DNA of 6,573 bases from Eubacteriaceae bacterium UBA4266 (GTDB taxonomy: Bacteria; Bacillota; Clostridia; Eubacteriales; Eubacteriaceae), in the NCBI GenBank assembly GCA_002396065.1, contig DGWE01000103.1:1-6573 (forward strand), given 5' to 3'. Both the position numbers and the translations under genes were made by a program. The notes under the pieces are model-generated. The model was not told where the DNA came from, ran no database searches, and saw only the letters and a list, made by a program, of their open reading frames with translations. Positions 1 through 5,765 of this stretch are shown here, one piece after another (the stretch's first letter is position 1; each line of letters opens with the position of its first letter).

Positions 1-354
1 ATGAAAATTGTCAACGAACGGGACTGCGCCTACCGCCACGGGGACAGCGGTCCCAAATATTTTATACATGGGCCGCGGCTCAACTTTGGCATCGTCCGGG
101 TCAAGCCGGGGCAGACCTTTGGTCCCCACGTCCATCACAAGATGGAAGAAGATTTTTACGTGTTAGAAGGTCAGGCGGCCTTTTACGTTGACGGGGTGCG
201 CCACGACGCCGGCCCCGGCGATTTCATCCACATGGAACCGGAAGAAGCGCACATGATCCGCAATGATTTTGACGCGCCCTGCGTCTACACGGTGACGACA
301 ACGCCGTTTTTCGAAGAAGGGGACAAGGAAAACCTCGACGAAAAATGGGACTGA
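1..354 (+). CDS. Single-domain cupin protein (117 aa)
   Basis: This is a small one-domain cupin, a beta-barrel fold that usually holds a metal ion; the substrate cannot be told from sequence. Cupin motif 1 is complete: Gly37, His43, His45, Glu50 and Gly57 fit G-x5-H-x-H-x4-E-x6-G. Motif 2 is recognisable around residues 65-88, with Pro80, the third metal-ligand candidate His84, and Asn88. The 117-residue length is normal for stand-alone cupins, and no signal peptide or fused regulatory domain is seen, so it should be a soluble cytoplasmic protein. The ATG is the first base of the window, so its ribosome site is not visible and an upstream start cannot be excluded. The ORF ends at TGA 352-354, followed by a hairpin terminator at 411-443. 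Possible roles include a sugar or small-molecule isomerase, dioxygenase-like enzyme or binding protein; I cannot choose between them. Confidence 0.88.
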   Translation: MKIVNERDCAYRHGDSGPKYFIHGPRLNFGIVRVKPGQTFGPHVHHKMEEDFYVLEGQAAFYVDGVRHDAGPGDFIHMEPEEAHMIRNDFDAPCVYTVTTTPFFEEGDKENLDEKWD

Positions 355-410
355 TCGTCTCTGAACAGCGTATTTGCTGACCTAATTATTCTTTTCATTT
401 TTACATTAAT

Positions 411-443
411 AAATCCCGCTGTTTACCGCAGCAGGATTTTTTT
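411..443 (+). terminator. Intrinsic terminator after the cupin gene, possibly shared with the converging gene
   Basis: The arm 412-421 (AATCCCGCTG) pairs with 429-438 (CAGCAGGATT) with one C-A mismatch, and a further A411-T439 pair extends the stem. The loop is 7 nt and the arm runs into a seven-T tract (437-443). The orientation fits the plus-strand cupin gene. The minus-strand SHOCT gene stops 31 nt away, and on that strand the stem is followed by the weaker TTTATTAAT, so the element may work in both directions. Confidence 0.8.
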
Positions 444-469
444 ACGCTGTTTGAGACGAAAGCCGCGCC

Positions 470-718
470 TTAACTCAGGCCGAGCAGCTGGCGCTTTTTC
501 GCTTCGTAGGTGGTCTGGTCGATTTCGCCGTTATGGTATTGATCCATCAGGGTCATCAGATCCCCGGCGTTGTTTTCGTTGAGATCGATCTGCGCGGCGT
601 TTGTCGCGGCTTCATTGACGGACGTTTCCGTCTTCTTTTCCATCTTACCTGGATGCATCAGCAGCTCCTTGCGCATGATTTCAATTTTTCGCTGTTTTTT
701 CGACTTGATTTGGCTCAT
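470..718 (-). CDS. SHOCT-domain small protein (82 aa)
   Basis: An 82-residue hydrophilic protein. The C-terminal part, residues 53-81, matches the SHOCT ('short C-terminal') pattern: a helix with LMTLMDQY, then the turn NGEID, a Tyr/Phe position (Y71) and the ending AKKRQLLGL. SHOCT domains are short helical hairpins thought to mediate protein contacts; their exact role is unclear. The N-terminal half is a basic helix (residues 1-30, rich in Lys/Arg) followed by a polar Asn/Ala/Glu linker, and there is no membrane segment. The frame is open a further 23 codons upstream to 787, but I chose the ATG at 716-718 because a strong ribosome site (GGAGGA, 724-729) lies 5 nt before it, and because the promoter -10 at 759-764 would leave the longer version without a start. 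It converges with the cupin gene and diverges from the adhesin gene. Confidence 0.8.
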   Translation of the reverse strand: MSQIKSKKQRKIEIMRKELLMHPGKMEKKTETSVNEAATNAAQIDLNENNAGDLMTLMDQYHNGEIDQTTYEAKKRQLLGLS

Positions 719-723
719 AGCTG

Positions 724-729
724 TCCTCC
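724..729 (-). promoter_or_regulatory. Ribosome binding site that fixes the SHOCT gene start
   Basis: On the minus strand GGAGGA is followed by five bases and then ATG (718-716). It supports the 82-residue product over the longer 105-residue reading. Confidence 0.8.
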
Positions 730-758
730 AATTTTTACAAATAATGCAACATGATTTC

Positions 759-787
759 ATTATAGCCAGGTTCAATCTCCACATCAA
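759..787 (-). promoter_or_regulatory. Sigma-A-type promoter of the SHOCT gene
   Basis: On the minus strand a -35 TTGATG (782-787) and a perfect -10 TATAAT (759-764) are separated by exactly 17 bp. The start would fall near 752, giving an untranslated leader of about 34 nt before the ATG at 718. Two copies of an 11-nt direct repeat lie just upstream of the -35 box. Confidence 0.75.
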
Positions 788-790
788 GGG

Positions 791-823
791 CAGGTCTCAA
801 AGGTACCGAGAACAGGTCTCAAA
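791..823. repeat. Two 11-nt direct repeats, 22 bp apart
   Basis: CAGGTCTCAAA occurs at 791-801 and again at 813-823. The start-to-start distance is 22 bp, close to two helical turns. Seen from the SHOCT promoter the copies centre near -44 and -66, the usual place for an activator. A binding function is inference; no protein is assigned. They also sit just before the rearranged 5' end of the adhesin ORF, so they could be a scar rather than an operator. Confidence 0.45.
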
Positions 824-834
824 TTGGCAAGGGC

Positions 835-3800
835 ATGCCGACTCAGCCCGCTGGACCGAAGAACACCCAGACGACGGGCACCGGCACCAAAACCGGCGAT
901 CCGACCAACGCGGCAGTACCCGCTGTGGCAGGCGGCATCGCGCTGGCTGGGATCATTGTGGTTCGGGCGGATGCCAACAATACGGAGGATACACCGCTTT
1001 TCAAGCGGGTGCTTGGGGAGGCTGTGAACTTTGGAATCGTAGCTAATCATTACGAACAAGCAAATGACTTGCAATCTAATTTTGCAACAAATAAATATAG
1101 TAAAATTGATAATCATGGTATTCATTCCGATTTGACGGGGCAAGGTAATCACGCTGGAAATTATTGGATCACCTCGACTGATGCCAATTTAATTAATTTT
1201 ACAGGAAATTTAGATTCTGAATATTACGTCACAGACTCTGTGGCATCTTCTATTAACGACAAAAGCAAAATACATATAGTCTCTGAAGATCAATTACGAG
1301 CTAATGTTAATAGTTTAATCAATACCGCGTTGAAAAATGGAGAAAATTTAGCGAAGCAATCAGCAACGGCTTCCGTTAAACCATTTTTTAGAGAAGCGGA
1401 TAAGTATACAGATTATACTAAAGCAACTTTAGATACAACTGGAATAAATGCCGATGTTATTTATGTTGACGGTGATCGAGCAGCAAATTATCCTGTTTTA
1501 GATAATAATGGTAATGTTTCATATTATGAAAATTACTTGGAAAATGGCAATCTGACGATTACGAAAAAAGCTAATCAGACAATTGTATTTAATTTTACAG
1601 GTAATACAAAGAACAGCACGAATAAATTAACATTAGGAAGACTTGCAGTTAAGGACCAAAATAACAATGACGTTAAACCATTAGATCAGACTGAACATAT
1701 TATTTACAACGTGCAGACAACAAAATATTCAAACATTGACCAAAGTGAACTGAACGCAGTTCTTCTCGTCAATAATAGGGATGTAAGAATAATAGGTACA
1801 GGAACATCACAGGGCTGGATTGTTACGAATGGCTTTTTTTCAAATGTACGTGGTGAATGGCACAATATTTATCCCGGGACTGAAAACATAACACCGAATA
1901 CAACGACGACACCGACAGAAAAAACAGGCTCGCTGAAACTGACAAAGACCTTTAACGGAATTGATGACGCGTCGAAGATTGATTTAAGCAAAATCAAATT
2001 TGAAGTTAAAGGGACAGATTCTAGGACAAGTTCCATAGATAAGAAAGATATCTCGTTAACAAACAATAATGGAACATATAGTGCGAAGATTGAAAATCTG
2101 CCATTAGGTGAATATGAAGTCACCGAAACGAACGCGGATATCTCGGGATACAAATTAAAGACAACATACAGAGTAGGCAGCACAGAAACGCAGAAAGTTT
2201 CATTAACAAGCAGTAACAATGATGCGACAGTCGCCATCACGAATGACTACGCGAAGAAAGAACAGCCGACAACGTTAAACGTCAGCAAGACCGACCTCAC
2301 CTCTCAAAAAGAAGTGTCGGGCGCAAAGATCACCGTCTATGACGAAAACAACAAGGTAGTAGATAGCTGGACATCTGGAGGCAGCGAACACGACCTCGGT
2401 TCGAAGTTGAAAGCAGGCAGCAACTACACGATCAAAGAAGACGGCGCGCCAGCAGGATACAACTATATCAATACAATCAATCTGAGCGTCGGCAAAGACG
2501 GCAAGATGACCGTCACCGGTACTCAGGGCAACTTTACTTATGACGCCAAGACCGGGAAGCTCATCATTCAGGATCAAAAGCTGGAAACCAAGATTGACAA
2601 GACAAACATTACCGGCGACAAAGAAGTCCCAGGCGCAACCATTGAAGTGGTTGATAAAACCGCAGACAAAACCGTGGACACCTGGACCTCCGACGGCAAA
2701 GGCCCACACGATATCGGCAGCAAGCTGGAAGCGGGGCATACCTACACGCTAAAGGAAACCAGCGCACCAACAGGATATGCTTACACCACCGACGTGACCT
2801 TTAAAGTTGACAAAGACGGCACCATCAAAGATGCAAACGGCAAGACCATTGATAACAAGATTGTGCTGGTCAAAGATGAAGCTCTCGCACTGAAAGTCAG
2901 CAAGACCGATCTCACCTCCGGCAAAGAAGTGTCGGGCGCAAAGATCACCGTCTATGACGAAAACAACAAGGTAGTAGATAGCTGGACGTCTGACGGTTCG
3001 GAACACGACTTCGGTTCGAAGTTGACAGCTGGCAGCAACTACATGATCAAAGAAGACGGCGCGCCAGCAGGATACAACTATATTAATACAATCAATCTGA
3101 GCGTCGGCAAAGACGGGAGGATGACTGTCACCGGGACAGAAGGCGACTTCAAATACGACGCCAAGACCGGAAAACTCACGATTCAGGATAAAAAGCTGAA
3201 AAACAGAGTCTACTCCCTCAAGATGAGAAAGACCGAAAACGTCGACGAAAAAGACACCGACAAGCGCATCAGCGGCAGCCGCTACGCCATGTATAAATGG
3301 ACAGGACAGGCCGCCAGTGCGAAGAAACGCATGGCGCTTCGTGCCTTTGCAGTGAAAGCCGCCGCGGCTTCGACAACCAATTTAGACACACAATTTAAGA
3401 ATCTGACCCGAGCGGATATCACCGAAGCCAATGACTGGAAAGAGATCGTATCAAGTGATACAGACGCCAATGGTGAAATCAAAGCGGATAGCGCGAGTAA
3501 TCCAGATATCACGCCGGGTGTCTACGCGTTTATGGAACAGACGCCGCCGGCCGGTTATCAGCGGACGAAGAATCCGGCGGTCATCCGTCTCAAGGAAGAC
3601 GGCACCAAGGAAATGATCTCTGACGCCAACGGCGCGGCAGTGCTGGAAACTGAAGGGACAGGTGATGCGGCAGTTCAATTCCTGCGCTGGCGTGAAACCG
3701 CAACCAATGTTGAAATCGCCAAGGTTGACGAAAACGGCAACCCGGTGAAGGGCGCAATCATGGCTGTCTACGACAAGGACGGCAAGCTCATCGACAGCTG

Positions 3801-3864
3801 GACCACAGACGGCACAGCCCATCGCATTACCGCGAAGCTCATCGCCGGCGACACCTACACATGA
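835..3864 (+). CDS. Surface adhesin/pilin-like protein with CnaB (SpaA) repeats; rearranged 5' end, frameshifted 3' end
   Basis: A 1009-residue surface-protein ORF, damaged at both ends. Residues 17-43 resemble a C-terminal wall-sorting signal (KTGDPT, then an Ala/Gly/Val/Ile-rich stretch) instead of an N-terminal signal peptide. Residues 45-52 (ADANNTED) look like a mature N-terminus after signal cleavage. Residues 56-349 form an adhesin head resembling choice-of-anchor A proteins (LGEAVNFGIVAN, TITKKANQTIVFNF, GTSQGWIVTNG, GEWHNIY). A TP-rich hinge (350-363) leads to CnaB-type domains at about 365-472, 480-583, 584-684, 685-788, 790-957 and 958 onward. E-boxes (YxLxExxAPxGY-like) start at 531, 637, 736 and 897. 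The ORF stops inside the sixth E-box, so the final anchor is lost. The start is uncertain: the frame is open from 766 and the ATG at 835 has only a weak AAGGG nearby. If intact, it would be exported and fixed to the wall by a sortase to bind host or matrix ligands. Confidence 0.8.
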   Translation: MPTQPAGPKNTQTTGTGTKTGDPTNAAVPAVAGGIALAGIIVVRADANNTEDTPLFKRVLGEAVNFGIVANHYEQANDLQSNFATNKYSKIDNHGIHSDLTGQGNHAGNYWITSTDANLINFTGNLDSEYYVTDSVASSINDKSKIHIVSEDQLRANVNSLINTALKNGENLAKQSATASVKPFFREADKYTDYTKATLDTTGINADVIYVDGDRAANYPVLDNNGNVSYYENYLENGNLTITKKANQTIVFNFTGNTKNSTNKLTLGRLAVKDQNNNDVKPLDQTEHIIYNVQTTKYSNIDQSELNAVLLVNNRDVRIIGTGTSQGWIVTNGFFSNVRGEWHNIYPGTENITPNTTTTPTEKTGSLKLTKTFNGIDDASKIDLSKIKFEVKGTDSRTSSIDKKDISLTNNNGTYSAKIENLPLGEYEVTETNADISGYKLKTTYRVGSTETQKVSLTSSNNDATVAITNDYAKKEQPTTLNVSKTDLTSQKEVSGAKITVYDENNKVVDSWTSGGSEHDLGSKLKAGSNYTIKEDGAPAGYNYINTINLSVGKDGKMTVTGTQGNFTYDAKTGKLIIQDQKLETKIDKTNITGDKEVPGATIEVVDKTADKTVDTWTSDGKGPHDIGSKLEAGHTYTLKETSAPTGYAYTTDVTFKVDKDGTIKDANGKTIDNKIVLVKDEALALKVSKTDLTSGKEVSGAKITVYDENNKVVDSWTSDGSEHDFGSKLTAGSNYMIKEDGAPAGYNYINTINLSVGKDGRMTVTGTEGDFKYDAKTGKLTIQDKKLKNRVYSLKMRKTENVDEKDTDKRISGSRYAMYKWTGQAASAKKRMALRAFAVKAAAASTTNLDTQFKNLTRADITEANDWKEIVSSDTDANGEIKADSASNPDITPGVYAFMEQTPPAGYQRTKNPAVIRLKEDGTKEMISDANGAAVLETEGTGDAAVQFLRWRETATNVEIAKVDENGNPVKGAIMAVYDKDGKLIDSWTTDGTAHRITAKLIAGDTYT
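883..966 (+). other. Displaced sorting-signal-like segment at the 5' end of the adhesin ORF
   Basis: Codons 17-44 read GTKTGDPT, then a hydrophobic run ending GIALAGIIVV and one Arg. This matches the layout of the genuine anchor further down (GIKTGDPT, hydrophobic run ending GGIAVLSI, then KR). It is preceded by a Thr/Gly/Pro-rich linker (residues 2-16), as sorting signals usually are. The line 901-960 has 41 G+C of 60, whereas the head domain that follows is AT-rich. I read it as the 3' end of a former upstream surface-protein gene, joined in frame near codon 44. Confidence 0.6.
1000..1881 (+). other. AT-rich adhesin head domain (codons 56-349)
   Basis: This part encodes a beta-rich, repeat-free domain with many Asn, Asp, Thr and Tyr residues and no Cys. 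The order LGxAVNFGIVAN, a middle NxxIN-type helix (158-172), TITKKANQTIVFNF, a TEHIIYNV strand and a terminal GTSQGWIVTNG...GEWHNIY block recalls clostridial surface proteins that carry a choice-of-anchor A/collagen-adhesin-like head before CnaB repeats. The family call rests on remembered patterns, not a search. Composition is clearly lower in G+C than the flanking genes. Confidence 0.5.
2278..2583 (+). repeat. CnaB repeat copy A1
   Basis: Codons 482-583. This copy is nearly identical to copy A2 exactly 615 bp downstream. The longest exact block found by eye is 65 nt (2308-2372 against 2923-2987). Candidate isopeptide residues are Lys485, Glu535 and Asp580. A third, more diverged repeat (codons 584-684) lies between the two copies. 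Confidence 0.85.
2893..3198 (+). repeat. CnaB repeat copy A2
   Basis: Codons 687-788, the second copy of repeat A1. Differences cluster in the loop after the shared SWTS block and in the last strands. Candidate isopeptide residues are Lys690, Glu740 and Asp785. The high identity implies a recent duplication or gene conversion. Confidence 0.85.
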
Positions 3865-4148
3865 AAGAACTCAAAGCGCCGGAAGGCTACGAAAAAGCAG
3901 CGGACGAAACCTTTAAGGTGGAAGAAAAAGATATCGTCGGGATCAATCAGTACATCCAAAAAGGCATTAACATGACCGATAAGAAGACGACAACCACGAC
4001 GACAACCACCAACAACAATAAGACCCAGACGATAGCACAAGGCATCAAGACCGGTGACCCGACCACTATCGGCGGACTCATCGCGATGATCGCTGCGGCA
4101 GGCGGCATTGCAGTGCTCTCAATCAAACGGCTGCGCGAAGCGAAATAA
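3861..4148 (+). pseudogene. Frameshifted C-terminal part of the adhesin: end of last CnaB domain plus wall-sorting signal
   Basis: A 95-codon frame that begins inside the E-box of the sixth CnaB domain. The upstream ORF ends YT and this one begins MKELKAPEGY; joined, they make a normal YxxKExxAPxGY box, so one base has been lost near 3859-3862. After the domain comes a linker of eight Thr and three Asn (codons at 3987-4019), then GIKTGDPT, a hydrophobic stretch with GGLIAMIAAAGGIAVLSI, and the basic tail KRLREAK. This is a sortase-type signal with KTGDP in the place of LPXTG. The ATG overlaps the upstream stop (ATGA, 3861-3864), so re-initiation is conceivable, but the product would have no export signal and I take it as the broken-off end of one gene. 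A strong terminator follows 21 nt after the TAA. Confidence 0.85.
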
Positions 4149-4169
4149 GCAACGGCAATAAAAGATTCT

Positions 4170-4191
4170 AAGGCTCCTTCGGGAGCCTTTT
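4170..4191 (+). terminator. Intrinsic terminator of the adhesin gene
   Basis: A perfect 8-bp stem, AAGGCTCC (4170-4177) with GGAGCCTT (4182-4189), is closed by the stable TTCG tetraloop and followed by a short T run. It lies 21 nt after the TAA at 4146-4148. Confidence 0.9.
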
Positions 4192-4220
4192 GTATTTCCC
4201 GGGAAATATAAAAATGGCCT

Positions 4221-4249
4221 TTGAAATTTAGAGCGGGGTTGCCTATAAT
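4221..4249 (+). promoter_or_regulatory. Sigma-A-type promoter of the HAD phosphatase gene
   Basis: A -35 TTGAAA (4221-4226) and a perfect -10 TATAAT (4244-4249) are spaced by 17 bp. The transcript would begin about 22 nt before the ATG at 4279. Confidence 0.85.
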
Positions 4250-4257
4250 ATAGGCAA
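4239..4257. promoter_or_regulatory. 19-nt perfect palindrome over the -10 box (candidate operator)
   Basis: TTGCCTATA and TATAGGCAA are exact reverse complements flanking a single A at 4248. The element covers the whole -10 box and the start-site side of the HAD promoter, where a bound repressor would block polymerase. The binding protein is unknown. Confidence 0.5.
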
Positions 4258-4278
4258 ATCGAGCTGAAAGGACACACG

Positions 4279-5061
4279 ATGAATCCGAAAATTGTATTTT
4301 TTGATATAGACGGCACGCTGATCGATTTCGACGCGGCGGGGGTCAGCCCGGCCGTGGCCGACGCCCTGCGGCAGCTGCGCGAATGGGGAACGAAGATCTT
4401 CCTCGCCAGCGGGCGGCCGCCCTTTCTGCTGCCGAAAATTGAGGGTCTGACAATCGACGGCGCCCTGTGCTACAACGGTGCCTACGGCTTCGACGCGGGC
4501 GGTACCGTCCTCTCGGATCCGATCCCGAAGGCCGACGTCCGCAGGCTGGTGGCCAACGGCGAACAGATGGGGCTGCCGATGCTGCTGTCCGGTGCGTCGA
4601 CGATGGGCAGCAATTTTTATCAGAAAAACCTCGAAATTTACATGGATTTCGCCAACCGGCCGGATCATGTCGTCGACCGGGACACCTACGCGAAGCTGAT
4701 GGCCGGCGACGTCTACCAGGTCATGGCCGGCACGCGGCCCGATCAGGACGCCGAACTGTTCAAGGGCACGGCCCACGTTAAGCCGCTGCGCTGGTGGGAC
4801 CGGGCCTGCGACATCGTCGGAAAAGAGAGCGACAAGGCCCTCGGCGCTGAAAAGCTGCTGGCGGCCTACGGCCTCACCCGGGACGACTGCGCCGCTTTTG
4901 GAGACGGCGGCAACGACAAGGGGCTCATCGCCTTCGCCGGTACCGGCGTCGCAATGGGCAACGCAAGCGAAGCGGTCAAGGCCGCTGCCGACTACGTCAC
5001 GACGCCCTGCGCCGAGGATGGGGTCGTGGCAGCCCTCGCCCATTTCAGCTGGATCGGCTAA
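4279..5061 (+). CDS. Cof-type HAD-IIB family phosphatase (260 aa)
   Basis: A haloacid dehalogenase superfamily hydrolase of the Cof/HAD-IIB type, cytoplasmic enzymes that remove phosphate from sugar phosphates, flavin or pyridoxal phosphates and similar metabolites. Motif I is DIDGT with nucleophile Asp9 and acid/base Asp11; motif II is SGR (44-46); the motif III lysine is probably Lys186 in SDKALGAEKLL; motif IV is GDGGND (208-213) with metal-binding Asp209 and Asp213. Residues of about 84-180 form the C2-type cap that decides the substrate, which I cannot predict. All catalytic residues are present and 260 residues is a usual length. The ATG follows AAAGGA by about 8 nt and a near-consensus promoter overlaid by a palindrome. 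No convincing terminator separates it from the nitroreductase gene 96 nt downstream. Codon use is GC-rich, unlike the adhesin head. Confidence 0.93.
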   Translation: MNPKIVFFDIDGTLIDFDAAGVSPAVADALRQLREWGTKIFLASGRPPFLLPKIEGLTIDGALCYNGAYGFDAGGTVLSDPIPKADVRRLVANGEQMGLPMLLSGASTMGSNFYQKNLEIYMDFANRPDHVVDRDTYAKLMAGDVYQVMAGTRPDQDAELFKGTAHVKPLRWWDRACDIVGKESDKALGAEKLLAAYGLTRDDCAAFGDGGNDKGLIAFAGTGVAMGNASEAVKAAADYVTTPCAEDGVVAALAHFSWIG

Positions 5062-5157
5062 TTAAAGCGCAGTCCAAAACAAGGCATTCAATAAGCTTTT
5101 TTCGGGTTTCAGATTGTAAAATGCAATTTAAAGTCTAAAAAGATAAAGGAGCAGAAC

Positions 5158-5661
5158 ATGCAAGAATTGTTTACGAGACATTCTGTTCGTCAGTACGCTG
5201 ACAAGCCGGTCGAAGAAGAAAAAATCAACACCCTGCTCAAGGCGGCGATGGCTGCGCCGACGGCGGGCAATCAGCAGGAATGGGAATTCGTCGTCGTGAC
5301 GGACCCGGAAGTGAAAAAACAGGCCGCAGCTGCCTCGCCCTACGCCGGCTGTGCCGCAAAGGCCGGGGCGCTGATCGTGCCGGTCGGGGACCCGGTCAGC
5401 TGCCGTTTCCCGGAATGCTTTGACGCCGACATGGCCGCCGCGATGGAAAACATCCTGCTCGAAGCGGTCCACCTGGATCTGGGCGGTGTGTGGCTGGCGA
5501 TCGCGCCGTTCAAGGATCGAATCGCGGGGCTGCAGCAGGCGCTGGGTCTGCCCGAAAACGTCATCCCCTTTGCGATTGCGTCCATCGGCTACCCAGCCAA
5601 GCCAAAGGCCGAAGACGGCCGAAATTACGACTTTTCGCGGGTGCACCGGGATCGTTACTAA
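5158..5661 (+). CDS. Short nitroreductase-family FMN oxidoreductase (167 aa)
   Basis: A nitroreductase-fold flavoprotein, normally a homodimer that binds FMN and uses NAD(P)H to reduce nitroaromatics, quinones or similar acceptors; the natural substrate is unknown. The N-terminal FMN phosphate motif is RHSVRQY (Arg7, Ser9, Arg11). The second FMN loop is APTAGNQQEWEF (33-44), where Glu41 stands at the place where Pro is common. The dimer and flavin helix is DMAAAMENILLEAVHLDLGGVW, starting near residue 90, and the C-terminal block IGYPAKPK is typical. The length fits the short, single-domain members. The start is well supported by AAAGGAG 6 nt before the ATG. The gene is followed by a strong hairpin. 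It could share a transcript with the HAD gene, since I found no clear terminator and only a poor promoter between them. Confidence 0.92.
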   Translation: MQELFTRHSVRQYADKPVEEEKINTLLKAAMAAPTAGNQQEWEFVVVTDPEVKKQAAAASPYAGCAAKAGALIVPVGDPVSCRFPECFDADMAAAMENILLEAVHLDLGGVWLAIAPFKDRIAGLQQALGLPENVIPFAIASIGYPAKPKAEDGRNYDFSRVHRDRY

Positions 5662-5670
5662 GGCGTAAGC

Positions 5671-5696
5671 AAAAAGCGGCGAAAGCCGCTTTTTTT
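5671..5696 (+). terminator. Intrinsic terminator of the nitroreductase gene
   Basis: A perfect stem AAAAAGCGGC / GCCGCTTTTT is closed by a GAAA (GNRA) tetraloop at 5681-5684, with a seven-T run at 5690-5696. It starts 9 nt after the TAA. Confidence 0.93.
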
Positions 5697-5718
5697 GCGC
5701 CGCAAAGGCGGTAATCTG

Positions 5719-5727
5719 TGGCATAAT
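5719..5727 (+). promoter_or_regulatory. Extended -10 promoter before the truncated aldo/keto reductase
   Basis: TGG followed by CATAAT (5722-5727) gives a TGn-extended -10 box. No good -35 is seen at 16-18 bp, which is acceptable for an extended -10. It would start transcription around 5734, before the AAGGAG ribosome site at 5753-5758. Confidence 0.5.
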
Positions 5728-5765
5728 AGGGGAAAAGAAAATACACACAAAGAAGGAGAAACACG

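Noticed and set aside
791..823. CRISPR-like repeat pair
   Set aside because: There are only two 11-nt copies with an 11-nt gap, no further units and no cas genes.
570..1046. Plus-strand ORF of 158 codons over the SHOCT gene and adhesin start
   Set aside because: It has no ribosome site, its product is Arg/His/Gly-rich and typical of an off-frame reading, and it spans a promoter for the other strand.
2275..3822. Several minus-strand ORFs with repeated sequence under the CnaB region
   Set aside because: They mirror the CnaB repeats of the plus strand; their internal repetition comes from the A1/A2 duplication.
3855..3870. Programmed -1 ribosomal frameshift in the adhesin
   Set aside because: The shift site TACACATGA is not a slippery heptamer, and I see no clear following stem; mutation or error is simpler.
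3987..4019. ACR-type microsatellite as a phase-variation tract
   Set aside because: It encodes eight Thr and three Asn in the anchor linker with mixed codons; length changes would mostly be by whole codons and would not shift the frame.
4243..5043. Long minus-strand ORF of 266 codons
   Set aside because: It is antisense to the HAD gene, whose plus-strand frame has every family motif; the minus reading is a GC-rich shadow.
5062..5157. Terminator or promoter between the HAD and nitroreductase genes
   Set aside because: AAGGC with GCTTTTTT forms only a weak bulged stem, and TAAAAT (5117-5122) lacks a -35 at the right distance; neither is strong enough to list.
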